Below are positions 17,138 to 26,031 of a DNA stretch of 64,000 bases, one piece after another. The stretch lies in NCBI GenBank assembly GCA_015075545.1, contig JABTUC010000007.1:42627-106626 (forward strand), written 5' to 3'. Position 1 is the first letter of the stretch, and every line of letters begins with the position of its first letter. The position numbers and the translations under genes are program-made. The notes under the pieces were generated by a model. It had not been told where the DNA came from and ran no database searches. It saw nothing but the letters and a program-made list of their open reading frames with translations. Origin of the DNA: Ideonella sp. GTDB lineage: Bacteria; Pseudomonadota; Gammaproteobacteria; Burkholderiales; Burkholderiaceae_C.

Positions 17138-17989
17138 TCAATCGACCTTGTCGTAGCGCACCTCGTCGGCGCCGGCGTCGGCGGTCAGCAGCGCCAGCAC
17201 GCGCGTCCAGCGGCCGCGCACGTACGTGAACTCCTCGAACACGCGCGCGCGATAGGTGGCCGGGTGTCCGCCCGACTCAGGCGTCAGCGCCAGCGCGCCG
17301 TCGCGCAACGCGTAGCGGCCGCGCTCGACGCGCGACGACGTGCGCTCGCTGAATCCGAGCCGCGTGCTGGTGGCCAGCGCGCGCTCGTAGCGGCCGTCGG
17401 CGCCGAAGGTGAACTGGGCGAGGCCGTAGCGCTCGGTGTTGCGCCAGGTGCCGTGCAACTGGCGCAGCCACGCCGCGCCGCCGTCGGCGCGCCAGCCGCG
17501 CGGGCGCAGGCTGTGGAAGAGTCGCGCGAACGCGGTGTCGTCGAACGTGCAGTGCGCCGGGTTGCCCAGACCCCACACGATGTGCACGCGGCCCGGCCCG
17601 GCCGGCAGCGCCATCGCCATCGCGCTGACCGCGTCGCCGCCGCGGCGGAAGTCGGCCTGCGTCCGGTGCCACGGCCAGCCGGCGGGGGCGGTGCCTTTCT
17701 GCGCGTTGGCCCACTCGCCGGTGCGCTGCCAGCCCGGCACCACCGCTTCGGCGAGCGCCGCCTGCGCGTCGGCGTCGAGCGCGCCCTTCGACGGCCGCGG
17801 CGCGACGAAGCCGTAGACGCATGGCGTGCGCTCGATCGCCTGCGGCACGAGCACCACCATCGCGGCTTCGTTGCGCACGGCGTAGCCCGGGGGCGCGGCG
17901 AAGTCGATCTCGACGTCGATGGCGGCGGCGGTCACCGTGCATGCCGCTGCCATCGAAGCTAGGCCCATTCGCAGGAGTCGAGCGCGCAT
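17138..17989 (-). CDS. Secreted protein of unknown function
   Basis: A 283-residue protein with an N-terminal export signal (RLLRMGLASMAAACTVTAAA). The mature chain is beta-rich, with a middle segment LHGTWRNTERYGLAQFTFGADGRY. That pattern recalls lipocalin-like or stress-response domains that begin with a GTW strand. No catalytic motif is visible. It lies between two small exported proteins on the same strand with short gaps (27 and 7 bases), consistent with an operon of envelope proteins. Confidence 0.72.
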   Translation of the reverse strand: MRARLLRMGLASMAAACTVTAAAIDVEIDFAAPPGYAVRNEAAMVVLVPQAIERTPCVYGFVAPRPSKGALDADAQAALAEAVVPGWQRTGEWANAQKGTAPAGWPWHRTQADFRRGGDAVSAMAMALPAGPGRVHIVWGLGNPAHCTFDDTAFARLFHSLRPRGWRADGGAAWLRQLHGTWRNTERYGLAQFTFGADGRYERALATSTRLGFSERTSSRVERGRYALRDGALALTPESGGHPATYRARVFEEFTYVRGRWTRVLALLTADAGADEVRYDKVD

Positions 17990-17996
17990 CGTCGCC

Positions 17997-18299
17997 TCAC
18001 CGTCGTTTCGTTGCGCCGTTCAGCGGCGCGTCGGACGAGAGCCCCCACATGTCGGTGCCGTGCGGGGCACCATTGCTGCGTTCGATCGTCCTCTGCTGCT
18101 CGTTGAGCTGCGCAGACTCGCCGAGCGCGGGCACGCGAACCGGCGGCAGGTGCGTAGGCGGCGCGGCGATGCTGGCGCTCCCGTTGGACAGCGACGGCAT
18201 GTACGCGCTGGCCAGTGCGAGCAGAGCGCAGGCGCCGATCGAGGTGCCGCCCAGCGAAAGGAGGGCTCCAGTGTTGTTGCGTTGGTGTGCACGATGCAT
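17997..18299 (-). CDS. Small membrane-anchored or exported protein
   Basis: A 100-residue protein with one hydrophobic segment at about residues 18-35 (GTSIGACALLALASAYMP), then a Pro/Ser-rich, probably unstructured tail ending in a basic patch (ATKRR). There is no recognised family. It is positioned 7 bases before the secreted-protein gene and 25 bases after the ZU5-like lipoprotein gene, which favours a real coding sequence in the same operon. Confidence 0.55.
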   Translation of the reverse strand: MHRAHQRNNTGALLSLGGTSIGACALLALASAYMPSLSNGSASIAAPPTHLPPVRVPALGESAQLNEQQRTIERSNGAPHGTDMWGLSSDAPLNGATKRR

Positions 18300-18324
18300 C
18301 AGATCCTCCTTCGGGGTGGACCAG

Positions 18325-19722
18325 TCACTCGGTGGCGCGCAGCGTCCAGTTGGCGGTGCCGCGGGTGCCTTCGGCGGCGTTGCACGACCAGCTGCCGGCG
18401 AGTCGACCGGCGTCGTTGCCGATCTGCACCGCGGGGCATATGTCGGTACCAGCGGCTCCGATCGCGCCGACGATGGGGATCGTGACGGTTGTCGGCGGGT
18501 CGCCGCAGGTCATGGTGACGTCCACCTTTGCACCTACGGACAACTGGTAGGTTCCGGCGAGCGGCCCTTCGGTGAATACCTGGAGCGTCGCTTCGGATAC
18601 CGCTGCTCGGCCCGAACCGCTGGTGCAGGCAGACGGCTTGGCGTGCACGTGAGCCGTGCCAACGCCGTCGTACCACAACGCGCCGCCGGTGCTCAGCTCA
18701 GGGTTGTGGACGAAGCGCAGATTGGCACTGGTCTGGAGCGTCTGGTATGGCGACACGACGGTTCCGAAAGCCGTGCCCTCGTAGGCATGCACGTGGTCGA
18801 CAACCAACACGTTCGACACCAGGCGAGTGGTGTCGGCACCCATCAACCACGGCACCTTTTTCATCACCTCGGTGCTCACCGCCACCGGGTTTTGATCAGG
18901 CACCGCGCCGGGGGCGAGGTAGTCGGCGAGGCCGGACATGCTCTTTATGGTGCCGACCGCAGCATTGCCGTTGACGATGTCGTTCACCGACCAGTTCGAG
19001 GTTTCCGTTCCCGCCACCAGCGATCGGCACTCGCGCAGTACTGGCGGGGCGCCGGCGTCATCGGGGTCGGGTGCATCACCGCAATCGACCACCTTCAGCA
19101 CGAGGTCCTTGTTGATCAAGACGGCGGCCGACGCCGGCGCGATCTGCAGTCCGGCTATGAGACTCCAGTCGCTGAAATGCGTCGTAGTCACACTGGTCTT
19201 GCGTTGCGCGGCGTCGCGCGTCGCACCGGCTACGACCCAACGGCCGCGAGAGTCGCGCGTGGCCACCCGCAGCGAGTCAGCCCAGGCGGCTGCAGCCTCG
19301 GTTGCCGAGTGCGTGAACGTCAGGGTCACCGGCTGCGCGAATGTGAGGCCCTCGGGCGTCAGCCGGTAATCCGAACCCAACGAGCCGGGCGCCTTGGCAA
19401 CGATCGGCGCAATGCCGATCTCGGTGTCCGTGGTCAGCGCACCGGCCGGCACATCGACCGTCAGCCGCCCATCGCTCGAGACCAGCGTTCCGCCAGCCGC
19501 ACCGATGGTGGCGAAGTTGGGTAGCCCCTCGGGATCGCCGGCTTGCGTCTGCGCGATCGGTGGTGGTGTGAGAGCAGGGCCGGGCCCCGGGCCCGGGGCC
19601 GGTGCTTGCAGGGCAGGGGCGGGGTTGTCGCTGCCGCCTCCGCAAGCAGCGATCAGCGCCGCAACGCCGAACCACCATGCAAGCGCCACTGCGCTGAGAC
19701 TGCATCGATCGTTTGCATTCAT
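18325..19722 (-). CDS. Lipoprotein with ZU5-like domain
   Basis: A 465-residue lipoprotein with the lipobox IAAC followed by GGGSD and a Pro/Gly linker. Residues about 70-160 carry a ZU5-like pattern: GAAGGTLVSSDG, LTVDVPAGAL, then TPEGLTFAQPVTLTF. This is common in bacterial surface proteins that mediate protein contacts. The C-terminal part contains a WLMGADTTRLVSN segment and several cysteine pairs and has no recognised family. Base composition is lower in G+C than the neighbouring genes. It is the first gene of the minus-strand envelope cluster. Confidence 0.8.
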   Translation of the reverse strand: MNANDRCSLSAVALAWWFGVAALIAACGGGSDNPAPALQAPAPGPGPGPALTPPPIAQTQAGDPEGLPNFATIGAAGGTLVSSDGRLTVDVPAGALTTDTEIGIAPIVAKAPGSLGSDYRLTPEGLTFAQPVTLTFTHSATEAAAAWADSLRVATRDSRGRWVVAGATRDAAQRKTSVTTTHFSDWSLIAGLQIAPASAAVLINKDLVLKVVDCGDAPDPDDAGAPPVLRECRSLVAGTETSNWSVNDIVNGNAAVGTIKSMSGLADYLAPGAVPDQNPVAVSTEVMKKVPWLMGADTTRLVSNVLVVDHVHAYEGTAFGTVVSPYQTLQTSANLRFVHNPELSTGGALWYDGVGTAHVHAKPSACTSGSGRAAVSEATLQVFTEGPLAGTYQLSVGAKVDVTMTCGDPPTTVTIPIVGAIGAAGTDICPAVQIGNDAGRLAGSWSCNAAEGTRGTANWTLRATE

Positions 19723-19872
19723 CCTCGGCTCCCGTTGTTGCCGTCCATTGCGACGGTGAACGGAAGATGTAGAGGCTGGCCGTTACGCCGCCGTTACGCG
19801 AGCGCCGACCGTGGCGTTTCGGCGTCGACGCAGCAGCCAAAATGCGTCGCGTCGGACGTACTCCGCGACGCG

Positions 19873-20631
19873 ATGGACACCCAGGCCCTGCTGATGCAGG
19901 CACCGCTGCTGCAGTGGCTCGGCGTGGCGCTGGTCGCTTTCGCCGCCGCGGTGCTCGGCGGGCTGGCCGGCTACGGCACCGGGCTGATCCTGCCGATCGC
20001 GCTGGCGCCGGTGATCGGCGTGGCCAACGTCGTGCCGCTGATGGCGGTGGCGATGATGATCAACAACGGCAGCCGCGTGCTGGCGTTCCGCCGCGAGATC
20101 GCGTGGCCGCACGTGCGCCGCATGCTGCTGTTAGGCCTGCCGGCGTGCCTGCTCGGCGCCTGGGGCTACACGCGGCTCGACACGCGTGCGGTGGCGCTGC
20201 TGCTGGGGCTGTTCCTGCTGGCGAGCATTCCGCTGCGCCGTGCATTGCAGCGCGCAAGGCGCAAGCTCGGAGCGCGCGGCGAGGTGATAGCCGGCGGCGC
20301 GTTCGGCGTCATCGAAGGCGGCATGACGGGCACCGGCGTGATCCTGATCTCGATGCTGATGGCCGCCGGCGTGCAGGGCGCCGCGCTGATCGCCACCGAC
20401 GCGGTGATCTCCGTGGCCATGAGTCTGGCCAAGGCGCTGCTGTTCGGCGGCGCGGCGCGGCTCGACGCGGCGCTGGCCGTCGCCGGCGTGCTGGTGGGCC
20501 TGTGCACGGCGCCGGGCGCGTTCGTCGCGCGCGCGATCCTGACGCGCATGCCGCAGCAGGTGCACCTGCGCATCATGGAGGCGGTGGTGGTGTGCGGCGG
20601 GGTCGGGTTCCTGTGGCGCGCGTGGCGTTGA
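19873..20631 (+). CDS. TSUP (TauE/SafE) family permease
   Basis: A 252-residue inner-membrane protein with about eight hydrophobic helices, beginning LLQWLGVALVAFAAAVLGGLAGYGTG. The two-fold repeat expected of the family is visible: GLAGYGTGLILP in the first half and GGMTGTGVILISMLM in the second. TSUP proteins export sulfite, organosulfonates or related anions. ATG 19873 gives a normal N-terminus; the upstream open frame overlaps the divergent lipoprotein promoter. The gene is isolated, so the substrate cannot be inferred. Confidence 0.85.
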   Translation: MDTQALLMQAPLLQWLGVALVAFAAAVLGGLAGYGTGLILPIALAPVIGVANVVPLMAVAMMINNGSRVLAFRREIAWPHVRRMLLLGLPACLLGAWGYTRLDTRAVALLLGLFLLASIPLRRALQRARRKLGARGEVIAGGAFGVIEGGMTGTGVILISMLMAAGVQGAALIATDAVISVAMSLAKALLFGGAARLDAALAVAGVLVGLCTAPGAFVARAILTRMPQQVHLRIMEAVVVCGGVGFLWRAWR

Positions 20632-20705
20632 CGGCGCGCTGCCGGCCTCGGGCGACGGGCGGCCCGATGCCGCCGACGGACCTCATGGCCTGCGCCGGGC
20701 GTCGA

Positions 20706-20972
20706 CTATCGAGCGCGGTACGCGTCGCCGCGATGGCCCACGCGCACGACCTCAACGATCACCTGCTTGTCGTCGATCGTGTAGACGATGCGCCAGACCC
20801 CCTGGCGTACGCGATAGAGCTCGGAACCGCCGCCCAGCTTCTCGCAGCCCGGTGCGCGCGGATCGTCGCGCAGCGCCTCGATGCGCCCCAGGATGCGGCG
20901 CACGTCGGCCTTCGGGAGACCGCGCAGGTCTTTCGCGACCGACGGTTTGACCCTCAGCTCATAGCGTGCCAT
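20706..20972 (-). CDS. RelE/ParE family toxin
   Basis: An 88-residue basic protein with the RelE fold signature: YELRVKPSVAKDLRGLP at the start, then RVRQGVWRIVYTIDD and VEVVRVGHRGDAYR at the end. RelE-type toxins cut mRNA on the ribosome. The C-terminal HR.DAYR residues match positions used for catalysis in this family. It overlaps the upstream antitoxin gene by 14 bases, the normal antitoxin-first order. Confidence 0.92.
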   Translation of the reverse strand: MARYELRVKPSVAKDLRGLPKADVRRILGRIEALRDDPRAPGCEKLGGGSELYRVRQGVWRIVYTIDDKQVIVEVVRVGHRGDAYRAR

Positions 20973-21195
20973 CGGCCTTCAGCTTGGCAAGGAAGGCCTC
21001 GTAGTCGAGCGGCTTCTCGCGGGCACGCGAGCGCACGGCGGCCAGGTCCTCGTGATCCTCGCGCAGGGCCTGGCGCAGCGCGTCGTTCACGATATCGGAC
21101 ATGCTGCGGCGGCTATGTGCCGCCTTGACACGCAACGCCTGGTGTAGCTCGGGGTCGAGATAGACCGTGGAGCGAACAGCATCGGCGGTGGACAT
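20959..21195 (-). CDS. Antitoxin, ribbon-helix-helix type, partner of RelE
   Basis: A 78-residue protein. The N-terminal part (STVYLDPELHQALRVKAAHSRRSMSDIVNDAL) is a ribbon-helix-helix DNA-binding domain. The C-terminal tail (KPLDYEAFLAKLKADGTL) is the toxin-neutralising segment found in RelB/RHH antitoxins. A TATAGT hexamer on the minus strand (21234-21239) and a GTCATGAC palindrome (21242-21249) lie upstream. They may be the autoregulated promoter and operator. Confidence 0.9.
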   Translation of the reverse strand: MSTADAVRSTVYLDPELHQALRVKAAHSRRSMSDIVNDALRQALREDHEDLAAVRSRAREKPLDYEAFLAKLKADGTL

Positions 21196-21277
21196 GGTGC
21201 GGCGTGCTTGGGGCCCAGGATTAGCAGTTTGGCACTATAGCGTCATGACATCAAGTCGTTCAGACGGCAGTCGACGC

Positions 21278-22396
21278 TCACGCCCACGCGACCCAGTGGT
21301 TGTCGAGCGCCATCGGCTGCGGCCACGGCAGCAGCGCTGGCGCGCGCGTGGGGTGCCAGCGGCCGATGCCGCGCGCGGCGGCGATCAGCACGCCGCCCGG
21401 CGCCGGCGCGTCGTGCCACGCGGTGAGCGCGTAGGCCTGCTGCAGTTGCGCCACCACGGTCAGCTCGGCCGGTTGCTGCGGCCGCCACAGCAGCGCACGG
21501 CCGACGTTGTGGCTGGTGATCACGAAGCCGCCGTCGGCCGCGGGTGCGATGTCGCCGGCATAGCCGATTGCGCCGGCGTGGTGGGTGGGCACGGTGAGTT
21601 GCTCGCCGTCCCACACAGCGAGCGTCGGAGCCTGCTTGCGCAGCGCGGGGTCGGCGTGCTCGGCCTGCAGCGCCAGGCCGAGCAGCGGCGCTCGCACGCC
21701 GGTGGCCGCGCTCCACGCCATGTGGCGGATGCTCAGTCGCGCGTCGGGCAATCGCCACTGGCCGAGCAGCGCGCCGCTCGTGCCGTGCAGCCGCACCAGC
21801 GAGGCGTCCATGTGGTCGAGGTCGATCTTGCGGTCGCCCGGGCCGCGGTGGATGCCGCCGTTGGCCACCACGAGGTGCCCTTGCGAATCGAGCAGCAACT
21901 GGTGCGGCTCGATGCCGTGCGTCGACCATTCGTCGAGCTTGCGCAGCGTGCGCGCGTCGCGCACGCCGATGCAGCCGCCGCCGTCGGCCTTGCGGGTTTC
22001 GGTGGTGTACAGCCGTGTGCCGTCGGCGCTGGCGGCGACGTGGCCGTCGTAGGTGGTGCCGCCGCCATCGTCGTCGGGCGTGACGCGACGTACGAGGCGA
22101 CCCTCGGCATCGATGCGCACCAGCCATGTGCCCGGCCGCAGCGCCACCGCCAGCAGCGCGCCGTCGGGCTCGGCCACGAAGCCGTGCGCGCGGCTGGGCA
22201 TGGTGAGCGCGTGGCGCACGCGCACCGTGGCGGCGGACCAGTCGACTTCGATCACGCCCACCTGCTGGGGATCGTCGGCGGCGGGGCCGCGCCAGGCGGC
22301 GCCGATGCGCACGGGCCGCTCGTCGGCGGCGGTTTGCGCCCAGGCAGCCGGCGCGAAGCCGGCGGCCAGCGAAGAAAGGACGGCTCGACGTTGCAT
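21278..22396 (-). CDS. DUF1513 beta-propeller protein of an iron-uptake locus
   Basis: A 372-residue exported protein with a Tat-like start (MQRRAVLSSLAAGFAPAAWAQ). The mature sequence is a predicted seven-bladed propeller containing the DUF1513 hallmarks RAHGFVAEPDG, TYDGHVAASADG, GIEPHQLLLDSQGHLVVANGG and DASLVRL. DUF1513 proteins are usually encoded with imelysin/EfeO-type iron transport genes. Here the gene directly follows a TonB-dependent receptor, which supports a periplasmic role in iron acquisition. The biochemical role is unknown. Confidence 0.87.
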   Translation of the reverse strand: MQRRAVLSSLAAGFAPAAWAQTAADERPVRIGAAWRGPAADDPQQVGVIEVDWSAATVRVRHALTMPSRAHGFVAEPDGALLAVALRPGTWLVRIDAEGRLVRRVTPDDDGGGTTYDGHVAASADGTRLYTTETRKADGGGCIGVRDARTLRKLDEWSTHGIEPHQLLLDSQGHLVVANGGIHRGPGDRKIDLDHMDASLVRLHGTSGALLGQWRLPDARLSIRHMAWSAATGVRAPLLGLALQAEHADPALRKQAPTLAVWDGEQLTVPTHHAGAIGYAGDIAPAADGGFVITSHNVGRALLWRPQQPAELTVVAQLQQAYALTAWHDAPAPGGVLIAAARGIGRWHPTRAPALLPWPQPMALDNHWVAWA

Positions 22397-22414
22397 GGTG
22401 TGTCCTCGAATGGC

Positions 22415-24757
22415 TCAATAGAACTTGTAGGCCACCGTGAGCTGCAGCGTGCGCGGCTTGCCCGGCACGTAGTGGCCGCGGTAGATGAAGTCGGCGTAGT
22501 GCTCGTCGGTGACGTTGGTCAGGTTGGCCTTGAAGCTGAGGTCGCCTTGCAGGTACTCGGCCATCAGGTCGGCGCTCACGTAGCGCGAGGCCCACACCCG
22601 CGAGGTGGCCGGCAGCCCCACCGGCCGGTCGCCGCTCTTGGCGTTGAGGCCGCCACCGACGCGCCAGTGCGGCGTCAGCATGTAGGTGGTCCAGATCGTG
22701 CCGCTGTGGCGCGGCGTGAGGCCGGGGCGCGAGCCTGCCGGTTCGGTGCCGGCGGCACCGCTCGACGCATCGACTTCGGCGTTGGGGATGAACGCGTACG
22801 AGCCGTATACCTCCCACGCCGGCGTGATGCGGCCGGCGAGGTCGAGCTCGAAGCCGGCGGCGTGGCGCTTGCCCGACAGCACGTAGTTGCACGCGTCGAC
22901 CGACTCGCTGTCGCGGTTGCGCTCGTTGTACTTGGTGCTGTGGAACAGCGCCATGCGCGTCGTGAGCCGGCCGCCGGCCAGATCGAGCTTGGCGCCGAGT
23001 TCGACGTTGCGGCTCTTCTCGGGCGGCGTGTGGCTGGTGCCCGGGTCGTACTGGTAGGTGTCGCCCGAGGTGTTGAACGAGGTGCCGTACGAGAGGTGGT
23101 AGCTCTGCGCGTCGTCGGGCTGGAACAGCACGCCGAAGCGCCGGCTCCACAGCGAATCGTCGCGCGCGAAGCGCGTGTCGGCGGGCGTGTAGCACGGGTT
23201 GGGTGTCGGCGGGTTGCCGGTCGTGGGTGCGCCCTGCGCCGCGATGGCGTGGTAGTTGCCGCGGAACTTGTCCCAGCGCACGCCGGCCAGCAGCTTCCAC
23301 GCCGGCGCGATGCGCAGCAGATCCTGCGCGTACACGCCGGCCGACTTGGCGTCGAAGGTGCGGTTGACGCTGGTGGTGCGCAGCGACTCGTCGATCGCCG
23401 CGCCGTCGTCGGGCGTGCCGACCGTGGTCGGCGGCTTGGTCAGCGTCACGCCGGTGGGCAGGCCGAAGCCGAAGTTATCGAAGCTCTCGCGCGCGAAATC
23501 GACGCCGGTCTGCACCGCGTGCTCGAGGCCGAACCACCGGTGCTTGCCGGCGTAGTCGCTCTGCAGGTACTGCGCGTCGAGGTCCATCTTCTTGTTGTTG
23601 GTGCCGCGGTTGAGCCGCGTCGACGGGCCGAAGGTGGCGGCGTTGATCGCCTGGCCTGCCGGCTGCTGCGCCGCCGGGGCGAAGCGGACCGCGCTCGCGC
23701 GCTGATCGCGCCGGTACTGCGCCGCGCGCAGTTGCGTGATCAGCGTGGCGCCGGGAGCGAGGCGGTAGACATGGCTGGCGAAGGCCTGCGTCGTGCCGGT
23801 GCGGTTGATGTCGCTGGCCAGCCCGTAGTAGTTCTCGGGGTCGGTCGGCCACTCGTAACGCGTGCCGCCGCCGACCGGGGTCAGCCAGGGCAGACCGTAG
23901 TGGATGCCGTTGTCGTTTTGCAGGTAGTACGCGCCCACGGTGAACTCGTTGCGCGTGCCGATGCCCCAGCGCAGCGTCGGCGCGATGCCGCGCTTGTCGA
24001 TCGGCACACCGTGGTCGTCGGCGCGGGTGAGCATGGCGTTGACGCGCAGCGCCGCCTCGGCGCCGAGCGAGAAGTTGAAGTCGCCGGTGCCGCGCCGGTA
24101 CCGGCCCGACCCCAGCGTGAGCGCCACCTCGTGCTGCGTCATCAACAGCGGCCGCTTGCTGACCTGGTTCACCGCGCCGCCGGTGGAGCCGCGGCCGAAC
24201 AGCAGCGAGGCCGAGCCGCGCAGCACTTCGAGGCGATCCCAGTTGAAGCTGTCGCGCTCGTAGAACGCCGGGTCGCGCATGCCGTCGATGAAGATGTCGC
24301 CGGTGCTCTGCAGCGAGAAGCCGCGCAGCCGGATGTCCTCCTCGCCGCCCTCGGCGGCCTGGAAGCTGATGCCGGCGGTGTTCTTCAGCGCCTCCTTGAG
24401 CGTGTCCTGGTTGCGGTCGTCGAGCAGTTTCTCGGTGACCACGGTGATCGACTGCGGGATGTCGCGCAGCGGCTGTTCGCCCTTGCCGATGCGGCTGGTC
24501 GTGGCGCGCACGGTGTCCTTGCCGGTCGGCTCGGCACCGGCGGTGGCGCGCACCGCCGGCAGCACGGTTTCCTTGCGCTCCTTCGGCTCGGGCTCGGGCG
24601 CAGCCTGCGCCCAGGCGCCGCCGCTCAGCGCGGCGGCCAGCACCGCGGCCAGCGGGCCGATCGGCCTCGCTGATGCCGGCGTGGTGACGCGCGGCGCTGC
24701 AGAGGCGCGACCGTGGCGGCGCCGCTGCGCGGCCGCTTGGCGGAAGGGTCGGGTCAT
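22415..24757 (-). CDS. TonB-dependent siderophore receptor
   Basis: A 780-residue outer-membrane receptor with a long signal region ending GGAWAQA. The plug domain spans about residues 75-200 (DIPQSITVVTEKLLDD, DIRLRGFSLQSTGDIFIDGM, LEVLRGSASLLFGRGSTGG). The 22-strand barrel ends in aromatic YKFY as expected. It resembles FhuE/FpvA-type ferrisiderophore receptors but lacks the N-terminal STN signalling domain, so it does not drive an ECF sigma cascade. ATG 24757 has GAGGAGAC upstream. It is co-linear with tonB, exbB and exbD, which power it. Confidence 0.92.
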   Translation of the reverse strand: MTRPFRQAAAQRRRHGRASAAPRVTTPASARPIGPLAAVLAAALSGGAWAQAAPEPEPKERKETVLPAVRATAGAEPTGKDTVRATTSRIGKGEQPLRDIPQSITVVTEKLLDDRNQDTLKEALKNTAGISFQAAEGGEEDIRLRGFSLQSTGDIFIDGMRDPAFYERDSFNWDRLEVLRGSASLLFGRGSTGGAVNQVSKRPLLMTQHEVALTLGSGRYRRGTGDFNFSLGAEAALRVNAMLTRADDHGVPIDKRGIAPTLRWGIGTRNEFTVGAYYLQNDNGIHYGLPWLTPVGGGTRYEWPTDPENYYGLASDINRTGTTQAFASHVYRLAPGATLITQLRAAQYRRDQRASAVRFAPAAQQPAGQAINAATFGPSTRLNRGTNNKKMDLDAQYLQSDYAGKHRWFGLEHAVQTGVDFARESFDNFGFGLPTGVTLTKPPTTVGTPDDGAAIDESLRTTSVNRTFDAKSAGVYAQDLLRIAPAWKLLAGVRWDKFRGNYHAIAAQGAPTTGNPPTPNPCYTPADTRFARDDSLWSRRFGVLFQPDDAQSYHLSYGTSFNTSGDTYQYDPGTSHTPPEKSRNVELGAKLDLAGGRLTTRMALFHSTKYNERNRDSESVDACNYVLSGKRHAAGFELDLAGRITPAWEVYGSYAFIPNAEVDASSGAAGTEPAGSRPGLTPRHSGTIWTTYMLTPHWRVGGGLNAKSGDRPVGLPATSRVWASRYVSADLMAEYLQGDLSFKANLTNVTDEHYADFIYRGHYVPGKPRTLQLTVAYKFY

Positions 24758-24828
24758 GTCGGGGTCTCCTCGTTTCGGACAACAGTCGGCCGTGCCGCGC
24801 GGTGCGCGGCATCGATGGGTGAGGGGCA

Positions 24829-25251
24829 TCAGCGCGGCGGCTCGGGTTCGCTGACGAAGCCGATCTTCGACAGGCCGGCGCGCGCGGCGTCGGCCAGCGT
24901 CTGCGCCACGTGGCGGTACGGCACCGATTCGTCGGCGCGCAGGTGCACCTCGGGCTGAGGCACGCGCCGGCCTTCGGCGGCAAAGCGCTGCGCCGCCTGC
25001 TCGCGCGACACCGGCTCGCCGTTCCAGAAGCGCGTGCCGCTGGCGTCGATCGCGAACTCGATCTTGTCGGCCTTGAGTTCGTTGACCCGCGAGTCGGCCT
25101 TGGGCAGGTCGAGCTTGACGGCGTGCGTCAGCAGCGGCGCGGTGATGATGAAGATCACCAGCAGCACCAGCATCACGTCGATCAACGGCACCATGTTGAT
25201 CTCGTTCATCGGCGCGGCGGCGGACTTGCGGTCGAACGAGGCGAAGGCCAT
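24829..25251 (-). CDS. exbD: ExbD-type biopolymer transport protein
   Basis: A 140-residue protein with one N-terminal transmembrane helix (INMVPLIDVMLVLLVIFIIT) containing the conserved proton-path Asp. A periplasmic domain follows (KIEFAIDASG, VHLRADESVPYRHVAQTLADA). It forms the proton channel with ExbB and energises TonB. It sits 14 bases downstream of exbB and upstream of the receptor. Confidence 0.93.
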   Translation of the reverse strand: MAFASFDRKSAAAPMNEINMVPLIDVMLVLLVIFIITAPLLTHAVKLDLPKADSRVNELKADKIEFAIDASGTRFWNGEPVSREQAAQRFAAEGRRVPQPEVHLRADESVPYRHVAQTLADAARAGLSKIGFVSEPEPPR

Positions 25252-25265
25252 GGCGATGGTGCCTT

Positions 25266-26030
25266 TCAGGCTGCGCTGCCGTGGCTCACCGCGCGCAACG
25301 GTGACAGCGGTGCGGCCGGCGCGCCTGGCGCGGCGCTCGCCTTCAGGCTGGTGCCGGTGGTCAGGAACGTCAGCAACTCGAACGCGAACGCGTCGAGCCG
25401 CGCGCCGTGCACGCGGTTGCCGCGCGTGGCCGCGTTGTAGGCCACCACCGCGGGAATCGCCACCGCCAGGCCGATGCCGGTCATGATCAGCGCCTCGCCC
25501 ACCGGGCCGGCCACCTTGTCGAGCGTGCCCGCGCCGCTCATGCCGATGGCCACCAGCGCGTGGTACACGCCCCACACGGTGCCGAACAGGCCGACGAACG
25601 GTGCCGTCGCACCGATGGTGGCCAGCGTGCTGAGGCCGTTTTCCATGCGCGTGGTCTCTTCGTCGAGCACCTTCTTGATGGTGCGCGTGACGAAGTCCTG
25701 CGCGGTGCCGGCCTCCGACAGCTTGGCCGCGCCGTAGCGCGCGTGGTGCGCCTGCGCGTGCATCGCGTGCGCGGTGAGGTGCGAGAACGGATCGCGCGCG
25801 CCGTGGGTGGCGATCTCGGCGCCCACCTCGTCGAGCGAGCGCGCATTCCAGAAGAAGCGCAGGAACTGCTCGCTGCGCCGGCCGCGCAACAGCGCGCCCA
25901 GGCCCTTGATCGCGATCAGCGCCCACGACAGCACCGACATCGCGGCCAGCAGCACGAGCAGGGTGCGCGAGACCGCGTCGGTCTGCACGAGGAAGTGGCC
26001 GAAGCCGAGGGTGATCTGGGTGTCGTTCAT
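25266..26030 (-). CDS. exbB: ExbB-type biopolymer transport protein
   Basis: A 254-residue protein with three transmembrane segments. One is near the N-terminus (RTLLVLLAAMSVLSWALIAIKG) and two are in the MotA/TolQ/ExbB domain (TIGATAPFVGLFGTVWGVY, then GPVGEALIMTGIGLAVAIPAV). The conserved TGIGLAVAIPAVVAYN segment is intact. It forms the pentameric stator around ExbD and couples proton flow to TonB. It is one base from the tonB stop, indicating tight coupling. Confidence 0.93.
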   Translation of the reverse strand: MNDTQITLGFGHFLVQTDAVSRTLLVLLAAMSVLSWALIAIKGLGALLRGRRSEQFLRFFWNARSLDEVGAEIATHGARDPFSHLTAHAMHAQAHHARYGAAKLSEAGTAQDFVTRTIKKVLDEETTRMENGLSTLATIGATAPFVGLFGTVWGVYHALVAIGMSGAGTLDKVAGPVGEALIMTGIGLAVAIPAVVAYNAATRGNRVHGARLDAFAFELLTFLTTGTSLKASAAPGAPAAPLSPLRAVSHGSAA

Positions 26031-26031
26031 G

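Noticed and set aside
21167-24673. A 1168-codon open frame antisense to the TonB receptor
   Set aside because: Composition and lack of motifs mark it as a shadow of the receptor and DUF1513 genes.
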